Assembly: GCA_021030915.1 (NCBI GenBank)
Contig: JAGEMR010000001.1
Coordinates: 434,001-498,000, forward strand
Direction of reading: 5' to 3'
Source of the DNA: Astrothelium macrocarpum
Lineage: Eukaryota; Ascomycota; Dothideomycetes; Trypetheliales; Trypetheliaceae
Length of the DNA stretch: 64,000 bases
Shown: piece by piece, positions 43,846-56,081 of the stretch
How positions within the stretch are numbered: position 1 is the first letter of the stretch
Layout: the number at the start of each line of letters is the position of its first letter
Translations under genes and position numbers: made by a program
Notes under the pieces: model-generated
The model's database searches: none
Told to the model about the DNA's origin: nothing
Seen by the model: only the letters and a program-made list of their open reading frames with translations

Positions 43846-46143
43846 ATGGTCGTCGCCGACGAGTCAAACGGCGCTGTACCAGAGCCGGATTCGGAGAATA
43901 TAGCAGGTGTTAGGACTGTTGTAAACGCAGCTGCTGGACAGATCAAATCAACAGTTCAAACACATATTGACACGAACGGCACGCACCAGCCACCGCTGAA
44001 CTTTGGAGACGGCGCTGTCAACGAGCCACAGAGTAATGGTTACCCAGAAGAGCTACAGGTACTTTGTGGACCACTCCTCAATTACAAGCATACCAAGAAC
44101 GCAGCTTCAGATGAGTCAATCTGGCATGGCTCAGTGCTGATTGTTACCAAATACCAAGAGCCTAACCCCGAGCTACACTTGACAGGATTGGGACATGTTG
44201 GCGATCTTGATCGAGAGAATGGCATGGGCATCAAGGAGACCACCCAGAAGTCTTCGCCCTTTGTTAGCGAGAGACTCTATACCGACAAGGACAAGACTTT
44301 TTGGAGATTTCGGATCAATGTGCCGTTCGAAGAGCATGAGTCGGCATGGCAATATACAATACCAAATACACGTTTCATAGGAGGCAATGAGGAAGAGAGG
44401 ACGTTAACGAGGACGTTTTGTGTCCCTTCGAAGAAGCAGTCTATGCGTATGATGTTCCACTCCTGCAATGGCTTTAGCGTAGGCACGGATATCGCTGCTT
44501 ATGGAGGCGGGCCTGTGATTTGGAGCGACGTGCTTAGATCGCATGCTGAAAGACCCATTCACGTCATGATTGGAGGTGGTGATCAAATCTATAATGATGG
44601 CGTCAGAGTTGATGACAATCCATTGAGACCTTGGACAGATATTGGAAACCCGCAAAAAAGAAGAAATTTTCCCTTCAAGGAAGACTTGCGCAGAGCTTGT
44701 GATGATTACTATTTCCAAAATTATGTGCGTTGGTACAACACCGAGCCCTTCAGAAGTGCCAACGCCCAAATTCCGCAAGTCAATGTTTGGGACGACCATG
44801 ACATTATTGATGGCTTTGGCTCGTATACCGACAATTTTATGCAATGTGCTGTTTTCCGTGGCATTGGAGGTGTTGCTCATAAATATTATCTACTTTTCCA
44901 ACATCATGTACCGCCACCAAAGACAACTTTTACAACGGATGCGCCAGGTATCACCCATACTGCAGGCACAAACGGGGTTGCCGAAGATCCTGTACAGACG
45001 AAAGAGACCTACGTGATGACTGAAACAGATGAAGACCCATCATTTATTATTGGAGGACGTCCGGGACCGTACGTAGAGGAAAAATCTAGATCCGTCTTCT
45101 GCCAGCTGGGCGCTCATATTGCTTTTCTTGGTATCGATGCCCGAACAGAAAGGACTCGTCATCAAATTAATTATCCAGACACCTACGACCGACTCTTCGC
45201 GCGAGTTACTGCCGAGCTCAGTGCCAACAAGAAACTCAAGCACTTCATCCTCCTCCTCGGCGTGCCCATCGCCTATCCGCGTCTCCAATGGCTCGAAAAC
45301 ATCCTCCGATCCCCCATCATCGGCCCCATCAAATTCGTCAACAAGCGCTTCGGCCTCGCCGGCGGCCTCTTCAACCACTTCGACGGCGCCGTCGACATCC
45401 TCGACGACCTCGACGACCACTACACGGCGCACCAGCACAAGAAAGAGCGCAAGCACCTCGTGCTCCGCCTGCAGCAGCTCGCGCACGCGCACGCCGTCCG
45501 CGTCAGCATCCTCGGCGGCGACGTGCACCTCGCGGCGCTGGGACGCTTCTACAGCAACCCGCGCCTGGGCGTCCCCGCCGAGCACGACTTCCGCTACATG
45601 CCCAACATCATCTCGAGCGCCATCACCAACAAGCCGCCGCCCCAGGCCGTGGCGAACCTGCTCGCGCGCCGCAACAAGGTGCACCATCTGGACGAGCACA
45701 CCGACGAGACGCTCATGTACTTCTTCGACCGCGACCCGGGCGAGGACGAGGCCGGCGTGCCGCGCAAGACGGCCGAGGCGAATCGCTCGACTATGCCGAG
45801 CCGGAATTATGCGATTCTGGACGAGAGCCATAGCTTTGATGGTGGGGATGAAGGGGACGCGCTGGTGGATGGCGCTGCTGATGGGATGCCTGTGGAGAAC
45901 GGGGATGGAAAGGTGAATGGGAATGGCGTGAAGCACCACAATCCTCGGAACGCGCTACATGCTGGTGAGGAGAATGCGGGGACGCAGCACCCTGCTGCGA
46001 GTGGTCTGAAGCGAACGGGTTTGGGAGGGAGGTATGGGTTGGATTTGACCATCAGGGTGGAGGTGAAGAGTAGTGATCCGAGTGGGAGGACGGTTGGGTA
46101 TGGAATGACTATTCCAGACCTTACAGTTTCGCAGGGTCCGTGA
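43846..46143 (+). CDS. PhoD-like metallophosphatase domain protein
   Basis: Single exon, 765 aa. The phosphodiesterase/phosphatase core has metal-binding motifs GGGDQIYNDG at about 242, WDDHDIIDGFGSYTDNF at about 315 and GGDVHLAALG at about 557. This is the D...GD...DDHD...GGDVH order of PhoD-type enzymes. An N-terminal beta-rich region (LLNYKHTKNAASDESIWHG) precedes it, and the last ~150 residues are disordered. No signal peptide is seen, so a cytosolic location is likely, unlike secreted bacterial PhoD. Fungal members are conserved but their substrate is not known to me. A block of C-rich codons (45240-45560) changes to G-rich after 45830. Confidence 0.85.
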   Translation: MVVADESNGAVPEPDSENIAGVRTVVNAAAGQIKSTVQTHIDTNGTHQPPLNFGDGAVNEPQSNGYPEELQVLCGPLLNYKHTKNAASDESIWHGSVLIVTKYQEPNPELHLTGLGHVGDLDRENGMGIKETTQKSSPFVSERLYTDKDKTFWRFRINVPFEEHESAWQYTIPNTRFIGGNEEERTLTRTFCVPSKKQSMRMMFHSCNGFSVGTDIAAYGGGPVIWSDVLRSHAERPIHVMIGGGDQIYNDGVRVDDNPLRPWTDIGNPQKRRNFPFKEDLRRACDDYYFQNYVRWYNTEPFRSANAQIPQVNVWDDHDIIDGFGSYTDNFMQCAVFRGIGGVAHKYYLLFQHHVPPPKTTFTTDAPGITHTAGTNGVAEDPVQTKETYVMTETDEDPSFIIGGRPGPYVEEKSRSVFCQLGAHIAFLGIDARTERTRHQINYPDTYDRLFARVTAELSANKKLKHFILLLGVPIAYPRLQWLENILRSPIIGPIKFVNKRFGLAGGLFNHFDGAVDILDDLDDHYTAHQHKKERKHLVLRLQQLAHAHAVRVSILGGDVHLAALGRFYSNPRLGVPAEHDFRYMPNIISSAITNKPPPQAVANLLARRNKVHHLDEHTDETLMYFFDRDPGEDEAGVPRKTAEANRSTMPSRNYAILDESHSFDGGDEGDALVDGAADGMPVENGDGKVNGNGVKHHNPRNALHAGEENAGTQHPAASGLKRTGLGGRYGLDLTIRVEVKSSDPSGRTVGYGMTIPDLTVSQGP

Positions 46144-46612
46144 AAATCATTGGGGAAGTGCTTGGATGTATGCGGAGTTGGATCAAAGTGGAACTGTAAA
46201 GTTGAGACACTTTTTTGAGATACCTTTTTGTTCTGTTCTTCTGTTGTAGCTATATTCTGTATATTTAGATTTAGGTCCTACGCGATTCAGGAATATCGTT
46301 GAATTGGAACAGTCGTGTTTCCTCCATTTTCGCTATTGTCTTCACGTCTTGTCGTATTCGCCGCGCCTAATTATATACCCTGCACGGCCACAAATCGAAT
46401 GACGTCGATAGAGCAGCCTTAGTGTTTTACGCCACAACTATATGTTCGGAGAATTCATTATGGTAGTTAGTGCAGAAATTTTCCTGCAACACCAAAGAAG
46501 TCTCCGAGAGATTCACGCAAGCGGAGCCAGGTTCTACACCATAATTTAAACCGAACCACAGTTGAATCTTTGACAACTATTCTCCAGATCATCCTCACGA
46601 CGATATATTATA
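46144..46612. other. Intergenic, PhoD-like 3' flank
   Basis: 469 bp with no gene; contains the promoter of the following small gene. Confidence 0.45.
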
Positions 46613-46852
46613 ATGCCTCTCCCCGTCCAAACAGCCGGCCCTATTGAAGAAAAGCCTGCAACACCGGAGGTCTCGGCTTCAACCGTATCTACCGCCACTG
46701 AACGTGTTGCCAACATCAGTAGCACAATCGGTGGGGCTCAAGGTCCCCGAGGGGGCAGTAACGGCGCAAAGGGGGATGCTGAAATTGCGGCGGAGAAACT
46801 ATATGAGGAGCGGATGGAAGAGGAATATGCAAAAAGGGAGGGAGGCGCTTAA
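46613..46852 (+). CDS. Small fungal protein, 79 aa
   Basis: Single exon. The sequence is Ala/Ser/Thr-rich in the middle (VSTATERVANISSTIGGAQG) and ends in a charged helix, EKLYEERMEEEYAKREGGA. I have the impression that this ending recurs in small ascomycete proteins, but I cannot name a family. It has a clear start context and no membrane segment. The function is unknown. Confidence 0.5.
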   Translation: MPLPVQTAGPIEEKPATPEVSASTVSTATERVANISSTIGGAQGPRGGSNGAKGDAEIAAEKLYEERMEEEYAKREGGA

Positions 46853-47262
46853 GATGATCATGGGAGGAAGAGGAGAAGAAGATAACAGGAGGAATGGATG
46901 GGAGAAAAGAGGCGAGATACGATTAGGAGAGTGAGTGAATGGAGATCAGAGGTTTGATAATCAAATGTGATCTAGCAAAGCGTTTTTTTAAATACATAAT
47001 TTACTTCTCCGTGCAAATAATATGACTTTGATTAGATGTTCAATAAACTTTTATGGTGCGTAGCTTCAGGATTGCATTAGCGTGTGCAATGGCCGATGAC
47101 CGTTTTGCAAAACATTGCTCGCTTCTTGCTGCCGATTTCTCTGCCCACGCGCTGCTTACCCAGCAAGCTATTACCGTACTGCCGTTCTATCTTTGTCATT
47201 TGGGAAGAGGTCTCTCTCCAACCTCAGACAAACTCTTCTGCCCATCAAATTGCTGGTCCAGC
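46853..47262. other. Intergenic upstream of LSM8
   Basis: 410 bp with no gene supported. It holds the LSM8 promoter. Confidence 0.45.
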
Positions 47263-47632
47263 ATGGCTCTAAACGCGTACATAAATAGTGCGTCAATCTT
47301 CGACACTTGCGTTGCGCTCTTTTTTTTTTAACTACCATCGCTAATTAATAAATTCTTTAGAAAAAGTACTCATTGTTACCACCGACGGCCGAACGCTGAC
47401 CGGGTCTCTCGTCTCATGTGACCAAGTCACCAACCTCGTTCTCCGCGATACCATCGAGCGCATTATCCGTCCGCCAGAGGACCCTGAGCCAAGCGGCGAG
47501 GCTCACCATGGCCTATATCTAATTCGCGGGGAGAACGTGGTCGTCTGCGGACTCGTGGATGAGGAGCTGGATGCGAGCATTGATTGGAGCAAGGTGAAGG
47601 GGAGCGTGATTGGGGGAACAAAACATGTGTGA
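47263..47632 (+). CDS. LSM8: U6 snRNA-associated Sm-like protein Lsm8
   Basis: Exon 1 is only 25 nt (47263-47287, MALNAYIN) and exon 2 is 47361-47632. The A|AA junction gives NKKVLIVTTDGRTLTGSLVS and a protein of 98 aa. Sm1 motif: VLIVTTDGRTLTGSL with CDQVTNLVL. Sm2 motif: LYLIRGENVVVCGLVDEE. The RGENVV sequence and EERII-type loop (DTIERIIRP) are typical of Lsm8. Lsm2-8 binds the U6 snRNA 3' end in the nucleus. The intron has GTGCGT and TTTAG sites. Confidence 0.92.
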
Positions 47633-48648
47633 GCAATGATGCGAAGACGTGTCAGAGCTAGTCAATGGTATGGCCATGAGATAGGGTGCCAAGCGTTCAG
47701 GGTCTTGGGAAGTGCACATTTGCAGCTCCAGTAAGGTTATCAGGAGCCGCCCTGGGGTGCAGAGATGGCATCAAGCTTGTGGAATCGAGAAACAAGGGTG
47801 ATAGAGTGACCAAGAAAACTCCCTGGAAAAAGCCCGGAGACCAAGTATGAGACCCTCTACAATGATTGTATACATTGGATTTACAACAAATACAGATCAC
47901 CACAGAAGAGGTCGCGCGCAGCTTCTTGAGCATGTGCTCAATTGTCAAAGATCACAAAGAGAATACCCAATCTAGAGGCGCAGTAAAGCAGTTTCACGCA
48001 CAACTTGGATTAGTGTATAATGAGAAGTTTGTCATGAATGTCTTGTACGTTGGCCCGCTTACGGAAGGGATCAGAATTGATATCTGAAAATAGCGCAACA
48101 CGTCGGCACTAACATAAGGTGAGTTGACCACAACCTTGGTTACTCAGGAGTAATATCCGTCGAAGTAGCCAAGGGCTTCTATTTGTAATCTTTGATGGAT
48201 CCCCCTCAATACATATATATGCCGATTTGTCTTGTCGTGTTAAGAACCATCTCCCCGATCCGATGCTTTGAAAGGGGCCAAATCTGCGCAATCATCGTCA
48301 ACAGCTCTTTAAAAAAGATGATTACCTTCTTTAATTCTCGTAGCCGTAGGTCTTTCAGCGAGTTCTACGACAAGAATAAGTGCGATTCCACCTATGACAG
48401 TAATGTAGGAAATGCAATATCTCTGCCGTGCTTCTCGTTGTGGACTTCGCCCAAGAATTTAGGTTCAAGAGGTCGAGAGATGTGGCAGTAAATACAAGAA
48501 CATAGGCTGTACATAAGAATAGAATCTATACTCGTCGCTTCTAGATTTATAGCTGCGTAAACATTGATCTACTTCAGCAGCCATAAGGAACGCAAAACGA
48601 AAACTCTATCCAATCTAACCAAGAATAGAAAACAGAGAAGAAAAGGTC
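47633..48648. other. 1-kb convergent intergenic stretch
   Basis: No supported gene between the 3' ends of LSM8 and the HAK transporter. Open frames are short and domain-free. Confidence 0.45.
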
Positions 48649-51480
48649 TCAGATCTCCTTCACAAACCCGACTTCAACCAATTTATCAGCAGGAACCTTT
48701 AGGCTGGAAATCTTCGCTCTAGTGTTCGCCCTTAACCAGAGAAAGAAATCCAGCACTGCGCGCTTGAAAGGATTTTTATTAGGTAAAGTTCGGAGCTCTT
48801 CCTTGCCCACCATATACACGACCTGGCTTGCGTAAGCCGAATCCAACGCCGATAGACGACGCTCAATTTGTGCATCTACAGCAGCTTGTCCGGGCGTAGG
48901 CATCGGTTGTGCTCCATCAGAGCTGGAGATTTCCACGGCATTCGACTCACCATTTCCTTTGGAAAGACCATCACTGTTGCCAGGCAAGGCCGTGGATTTG
49001 GGCGACGAAATCGAGCTGACTTTGGCACCGGCACGGATGACAGCCTTACGAAGCTCTTGATACACAAGGTAGCCGAGATCAGGAGTGACGACGTGGTCAT
49101 TGTAACCGTGGCGGATGATGAGCCGATAGCAGTTGGGCAGCGCAGTGCCAGTGACGGAGAAGCGCTCGTCAGCGGAGACGTGCGGGACCGAGAGGGCGCG
49201 CATGTGCAGGAAGGCAACGACTTCGTGGTGGGCTTGGAATTTCTCGAGGAAGTGTTCATAGACGGAGGGAACCATGTCGCCAGCCTTGTCGAAAAAGATG
49301 CCCAGACCCTTGATGGTGGAGAGCTCGGCGCCACCAAATGACTCGTTCAGATAGAGCTTGCCGTCGTCGCCCTTGATGACAAGGTAGTCTAGGCGATAGC
49401 GATTTCTGCCTTCGGCATTCCATTGTGACTCCTTGCCGTAGCGCCATAAGATAAAGACTGAAGCCAAGATTATAGCAAGCATTAGGGTAAACCATGCCCC
49501 ATCCGGAACCTTTGTGAGTGCTGAAGTCAGATAGAGACCGTCAAAGGTGGCGATGGGTAGATAAATGGCAAAGACGAGAAGCGGGTGTAGTCGCCAAACC
49601 ATGAGCGCTACAAGCGCAATCATGCTAATAGTTGTCAGCTCAGTGCAGAACACAGATGTCTCTATGGAATTCCGTACTTAGTCGTGATGAAAGTCACGAG
49701 AATGACACAAACTCCATAAGCATGACCAAGCTTCGTTGTGTTGCTATACACGGCAGTCACAATGACAGTACCAATCATCATCAGCCAGTTCGCAATAGGA
49801 ATATAAACCTGACCGTGAAATTTGTCGCTAGTATAGATCATCTTGATTTGCGGAAAGTAGCTCGAATGCATGACCTGTGACAGCAGTTGGAAGGTACTCG
49901 TTATTAAAGCCTGGCTAGCGACCACAGCCGCCAAGATCGAGATAACCAACGATGGATAGAACATGCCAGGAGGAACTGTATTAAAGAATGGGTTCGAATA
50001 TGCGGATGGAATGACTGCAAGATAGGCAGCTTGTCCAATGTAGGCGAAGAGAAGGCAAGGATATGCAAAGCATAGCCAAGACAGCTGAACGGCCCTATCC
50101 GATGAATTAGAATACTAAAATAATCAGGATCTCATCACACATTACTTCATGCTAAATGCGCCAAGATCTGATGTTCAGTCAGCACCGTTAATTTCCTGAG
50201 CTCCTCACTATCACTTACCCGCAAACAGAGCTTCGACACCAGTAAATGCCAAAAGAATCCCTCCAAGATTTTTCCAACCTTCAGTCTTGTTGCGAACAAA
50301 CCAGAGTCCAGCAAAGTAAGGAGAAAAGGCTTTGAGAACCCCCGCATCATACTTGACGAGATTCTGCACGCCGCGTTAGTATTCTGCTAAAGATCGTGGT
50401 CAGCTCATGGTCTTTTCAACTTACGTATATGCCAAATGCCAAATTGAAAGTCAACCATATGATGACGATAGGCGCAAATGCGCTGGCGATTTTATGGATT
50501 CCCAGGGGCTGAACAAGGAAAAGCAAAACCAGGATGGCACAGCTAACACCGATGATAGTACCTGTCGATATATCTGGCTTAACAACCTCAAGACCTAGGA
50601 AATCAATCAATCACTGTAGACAAACCTCTGTAAGATCGGGCAGCTCACCTTGAATGGCACCAAGCACTGACTGGGCCGGTGTAAGAATGCCGTCAGCCAT
50701 AATTAAGCTTACTCCGAATACGGCCAAAGCCTTCAGGATACCGCGGGCAAAGCGACTTATCTCGAGCCATGATCGAATGGAACGGTTGCTCGAATTCATG
50801 TCAGTAGTCTGGTATCGTTCAAACCTTATGGTATTGCTTTTCGGATCTCGTTTAGCGATATTACACTGCAATCGTCATTAACGGAATTAAAATTGACTCA
50901 GATTGGGGAGCATAGCGCAACATACATAGCGGGAAAGAAGATTGTAAACCGCAAAAGTTCCGCCCTCGCCTTCGTCATCGGCTCGAAGCACAATGAGGAC
51001 ATACTTGATTGTCACGATTATGGTGAGACTCCAGATGATAAGGGAAAGAGCTCCCAAAAGATCTTCGTAACTTGGATTTGAGGAAAAAGTTGACGAATAG
51101 ACGTAGAGCGGACTCGTGCCAATGTCACCATAAATGACGCCGGTGGACTGATATGCGAGCCTGTGACGACTCAGCCTGACTGCTTAATCGGAAATCAGAG
51201 GCGTGCCTACCAAGCCAACGTCCAGCCATGGAAGACCTCGAAAATGTCAGCAAGAGTCGAGAAAGGCAAAAGTAGAAAGACGTCAAACCTGTTTCCGCTT
51301 AAAGTCGCGGTCTTCGACAGAGGGGATCTCATCTTCGAGAACGGTATCAACCTGTTTCTCATCTATGGATTTGGAATGCCCCCAGCTCCTGCTTCGACCT
51401 TCGCTTCTACTCCTTGATTTATATATTTCTGAACGTTCCACAGGGTTTTCGAAACGTATGTGATCAATGTTCTCAGCCAT
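48649..51480 (-). CDS. HAK1: HAK/KUP high-affinity K+ transporter
   Basis: Nine exons close in frame to 799 aa: 51289-51480, 51211-51236, 50926-51160, 50649-50865, 50425-50594, 50219-50363, 50146-50167, 49678-50094 and 48649-49624. The KUP signature GVIYGDIGTSPLY is at 80-92. ADGILTPAQSVLGAIQGLEV, VQPLGIHKIASAFAPIVIIW and FADLGAFSMKAVQLSW follow. There are about 12 membrane helices, then a ~250-residue cytosolic tail. The family is a plasma-membrane K+(/H+) importer used at low external K+. Two exons are microexons of 26 and 22 nt. Confidence 0.93.
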
Positions 51481-52846
51481 GATGATGAACTGCAAAAATT
51501 TGCAAAAATGAAGCAAGGAAGAGGACGTGGGTAACAACAAAGAAGCAAGGGATATTAAGCCTGCGCAACAATGAGGACTTCCCGAATTGGGTAAGCCTCG
51601 ATTGTCAGGCTATGATCAAAAGCACGAAGTTCCAATTCAAAACGTGATGAAGGTAGAGACGGCTCTTGTATGTATTTTCCGAGGAGACGGACTCTGGCCA
51701 GGCCAAGTCGTCCAGCCTCGTAATAGACATGGCAACCCATCGCAAACAAGATTGGGTAAATGCACTAAAAGCAATCCCACAAGACACGAGTCGGAATTGG
51801 TGGAGGATTGAGCGTGTGGAGCGGTGGCTGAGCTACTTCGGTACTATCACCATAGATTGACTCAGTTCCGTGGCAATCAATGGTGAGAGTAGCTGAAAAA
51901 AAATGCCTCATACTATCAGAGGCGCGCATAGCAGCGGGACATCTACCGACAGGGTGGGTCCCTGGGTAATCAGTTGCCTTGAGACCTTCCACTGTTTTGA
52001 AGGATCTTCAATAAGTGCTTTTACTTCGCTTCAGCTTCCGCTGCTTGCAGCTTCGTGCATGATCATCACAAGCCTTGTCCCGAGCATTTGCGGCTCACCG
52101 ATAAGCTCGTTGCATATTCTGGCAACCGAAATTGGCTGTGGACCAATGGATTCCATGCAGGGACTCTTGCCAGGAAAAAACATTGTTTCGGTTTCAAAAG
52201 CCATGGCTTTGCCAATGACGTGCAGAGACGCTCGTCACTTAACACACAGTCGGTGACGGTGGAGCCGGAGAGACTGATCTGGCCATGGGTCCAGAGCAGT
52301 GAAGTGTGGCATTTCTCACGTTTGCGGCTTGACGGCCAGGGTCTTTGTTGGCGTCTGGAGTCTTTAAGTGTGTTATTAATAACTCACTGCAAGAAATAGG
52401 GATCATAAGCACTGTGTCGCGTGCAGCGCACGACACCGGATAGCTCCGCAACAGCTCATTAATAGCTATCCATCGCCGGGTGCCTGCTCTTTCTGAATTC
52501 CACCTACTCCAACTGCCTCCGTCCTTCGTTTGATTAGGTAATTTTACACTCGCTCTCTACGGATCCTCCGGACCCCGATTGGGACTAGGTGGCTGTGCAG
52601 CCCCTCAAGTTCGCGCTGCATTCACTCGTCTCAGTATCCTCGGTTGTTGTCGTCTGATAATAACAGCTGATAGTTTTGAAGGGTTTCTTTATCATTAATA
52701 TCATCTAATCTTAGTGGACTTGGAGGACGTTTCGAACAGTCTAGTCGGGATTACAGCGTTGATGAGCGAGCCTTACACACTCTCTGTCCATACACTTGCA
52801 TATCTTCCTTGTTGTCCCCACTCTTTTAGCTTGGAAACGCGTCACC
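51481..52846. other. 1.4-kb divergent region HAK / glutaredoxin
   Basis: No supported gene. It should contain the promoters of both divergent genes. Open frames here carry no domain. A region near 52480-52730 is pyrimidine-rich and fits the leader of the glutaredoxin gene. Confidence 0.45.
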
Positions 52847-53769
52847 ATGCTGTCTCAACGACGAATAAGAGGCATTGCCGTTATACTCGTGGTCTCTGTT
52901 CTTATGATAATTTACATAACGACCGCCGCACAATCAACGCGGACTTCCGAATTCTACACAAAGACGGTTGCAGCTCTCGACCGGAAGTCCAGAGCTGCCA
53001 GAGTGGAAGCTGACGCTGGGCTCAAACAACGGATAGCGGATAGAGAAAAAGTTGCTCAGGTCCATACTGAACCGAACGAGAAACCTCCGGCTGAGGTAGA
53101 GAAATTAAATGCTATCACAGGCGAGAAGGGTGCTCCTGAACAGAAGCCTATCATAGCCCCGAAGAAGGATGACGATGTTGGCGACAACGAGAAAAGCGTG
53201 GCTGGGCGGAAGATGATGAAAGATGACAAATACAGCGAGGAAGGAGTTGCAAAAATCGGCAACACAGAGAAATCGTCCAGCAGTACCGACCAAGACGAGA
53301 CGGAAGAGGAACACGCGGTTGAGACGGAACTGAACAGCATTCTTAAACGAAGTCCTAGTATGTTAACTACTTTTCCGCTGACCATTGATCAAGATTGTCT
53401 AATGCCGCTACAGTAATCATCTTTTCCAAAACATACTGTCCCTTTTCGAAGAAAGCAAAGCACATCCTCGTTGAAAAGTACGATATTGTACCGGCACCAT
53501 ACGTCGTCGAACTTGACGAACATCCGCTCGGTCAACTACTGCAAACGGCTTTAGGCAAGACGACGGGTCGCAAGACAGTCCCAAACATTCTAATCAGTGG
53601 CAAGAGTATTGGTGGTGGTGATGAGGTTGCTGCGCTCGACGATGACAAGGAGTCTATCCTGGAGACCGTCAAGAGTATGGGCGGAAAGAGGATAATGACA
53701 GCTGAGCTAAGGAAAGAAAACTCAAAACCAGAGATACGGAGAAAGATGAAGAAGAGATCAATGCGATGA
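52847..53769 (+). CDS. Membrane-anchored monothiol glutaredoxin (Grx6/Grx7-like)
   Basis: Exons 52847-53357 and 53414-53769 join at A|TA to give 288 aa. Residues 8-27 (RGIAVILVVSVLMIIYITTA) form a signal anchor, giving a single-pass secretory-pathway protein. A charged, disordered stalk of about 140 residues follows. The glutaredoxin fold then has the active site CPFS at 179-182 (SKTYCPFSKKAKHI), the cis-proline TVPNILISGKSIGGGDE and a C-terminal basic tail. One active-site cysteine means the CxxS monothiol type, as in yeast Grx6/Grx7 of the Golgi/ER. The stalk is longer than I expect for the yeast proteins. Confidence 0.85.
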
Positions 53770-54503
53770 GTGCCACAAGAGGTCATCGTTCCTGGTCTTG
53801 CGTTTTGCCTGTATGTGCTTGGAATGGGGTACGCTTTATGATGTACAGTGTAATGTCTATCTGGTGTGTTGGTCTTGGATTTTGGGGAGGGTCTCATGGT
53901 GTTGGAGGGAAATGTTGTGGGGTTTAAAACCCGCACTATGAGGTGGATCAAGGTATACCAGGCTCGGGAAATTCCTCGAGTCTGAAGTTTGCATGAATGA
54001 GACGTTCATGGTCAAAGACGAGTTCAACAAGCGTTACAAAATAATCAAAATTCCATCAATAATGCCGCGTTTCATGTGTAGTTTTCATGCCTGTCACATG
54101 TGAAGAACTCATCGCAATACGCTTTCGATCAATTGTCTGGAATTCACACGCAAAACGAAAGTTCTAGACCTGAGCTTTTGCTGCTCGTCGGCTGAGAAAA
54201 CGCAATTAATCTGCCATTGACTAACAGCGGAGATCATTAAGAAGAGTGCATGTCCATGATGATTTCTCATCTTATAGTAGTAGTTCGAAAAGATTGAAGC
54301 TCCATTTAGAAATCTAGATTTGCTCAAGCTTAATGGTCTTCATACCCTTAGGTTTAATTATCTTATCGGACGCGGTTTTGATGCTGCGAATCCGGCGCAG
54401 CGTTGTTCCGGAGCCGACGACTTCACACTCGCTTAACAGCACCAATTTCACAGTGAAGCTCCGATTTGAGCGACGGTAATTCGTAACCTAACCTACCAAC
54501 AAG
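53770..54503. other. Intergenic glutaredoxin / uL6
   Basis: 734 bp with no gene supported. It includes the uL6 promoter, with a GTAACCTAACCTACC stretch just before the start. Confidence 0.45.
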
Positions 54504-55272
54504 ATGAGGTACATTTACTCGCAAGAGTCATTGACGGTTCCAGAAGGCGGTATGTCATAGTTGCAGCTACGACGATTGCAAACGCAAAGGAAGACAGAGA
54601 TACTAATTTATAATGATAGTCAAGGTTGCCATCAAGACGAGGAACGTCACCGTTGAAGGTCCACGAGGTGCGCTTTTCTCTGTGAAGAGATCCCCCAAAT
54701 ACATCTGAGGCTGACTGGCCATATCTTAGGCAAACTCACAAAGAATCTCGGCCATCTCGCTGTCTCCTTTACCCATCCAAAGAAGGATGTCATCAATATC
54801 GAACTCCACCACGGCGCCCGCAAAAATGTCGCAACACTACGGACCGTCCGAACTATCATAAACAACCTAATCATCGGCGTCACAAAAGGATTCAAATACA
54901 AAATGCGATACGTCTACGCCCACTTTCCGATCAACGTGAATCTCGACAAGAACAAAGAGACTGGGCTCTGGGAGGTTGAGATCCGGAATTTCATTGGCGA
55001 GAAGATTGTCAGGCGTGTAACGATGCATGCAGGCGTCGATGTGGAGACGAGCAAGACACAAAAGGACGAGCTATTATTGATGGGTAACTCGCTAGAGGAT
55101 GTTTCGCAGAGTGCAGCAGACATCCAGCAGGTCTGTAGAGTGAAAAACAAGGATATCCGAAAGGTAGCGCCATTCTACACTTGGAGCAGAAGGAGAAGTA
55201 TGCTGACATATGCAATCGTAGTTCTTGGACGGTCTGTACGTATCAGAGAGGGGCAACATCGTGGAGGATTAG
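54504..55272 (+). CDS. RPL9: 60S ribosomal protein uL6 (L9 / Rpl9)
   Basis: Exons 54504-54549, 54620-54667, 54730-55163 and 55222-55272 give 192 aa, the standard length. It begins MRYIYSQESLTVPEG. The exon 2-3 part reads VKVAIKTRNVTVEGPRGKLT, and the core has VRTIINNLIIGVTKGFKYKM. It ends KNKDIRKFLDGLYVSERGN. uL6 sits near the P stalk base of the large subunit. The 46-nt first exon and 48-nt second exon are typical of ribosomal protein genes. All splice sites are canonical. Confidence 0.95.
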
Positions 55273-56081
55273 TTCTCGGTTTCACGGTTCTGTGGCGTTA
55301 ATAGTGTCAACCAGTGATGCAACTACATAGCGGTGAACTCCAGTTCTCAAACAAATACATACGAGCTCAATTTGCTATCAAAGCAACTATGACCAATAGA
55401 TTGCTCATCTTACTGACCTTGTGCAGTAGAGCCTGCCATTGCAATGATACCAAAGGGTTTTCAGGACTTTGACTCAACACCGATGTGGTCCCATCCTAAA
55501 TCTAAACACCTTTAATGGAATGACTTGACGGGTCATTGCTCTTCCAATTTACATTGTGGACATCTTCTCCATCCAAATGCCACGTCTCCTCTGTTCTTTT
55601 ACCAATCCCCAAGTTCACCAATTGGACCACAATATCATGAAACATGCGTCGTGACTAATCTAATGTTGTCTACTACTATCTCAAACTTTGGACTATTTCC
55701 ACAATTTAGACTTCTGCCGACTTGGTTCTGTACATTAAAAACAATGAGACAATTAGGAATTTGGAGTTGTTTCATTGATTGTGAGGATTTAATTTTATCG
55801 TCATGTGGTCGACTATGCGGAGGATGTTATGACAACCATGGCCGAGTGTTACCTTTCGTTTCTCCCCTTGTTTCTCAAGACGAGAGCCTTTCTGAGGATC
55901 CCTTTGGTATCTCGTCCGCGAGAATTGTACATTAGAGGAAGTATTGCATGCATGTCCAAGTGAATTGAGCTACAAAACGCTAGATTACCTTAATGCACAG
56001 AACAAAGGAGATTCACCATGATTGGTAGTCAGTAAATGACATTACAAGTACTCAATTTCCAACTCCGAGAATGCCAGAACG
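55273..56081. other. Convergent intergenic uL6 / LIM protein
   Basis: 809 bp, AT-rich. A 136-codon frame at 55525-55935 has no recognisable domain and unremarkable composition; I do not call it a gene. Confidence 0.4.

Noticed and set aside
45040..45939. 299-codon minus-strand frame
   Set aside because: Antisense shadow of the PhoD-like gene caused by GC-rich codons; Val/Glu/Ala-biased with no domain.
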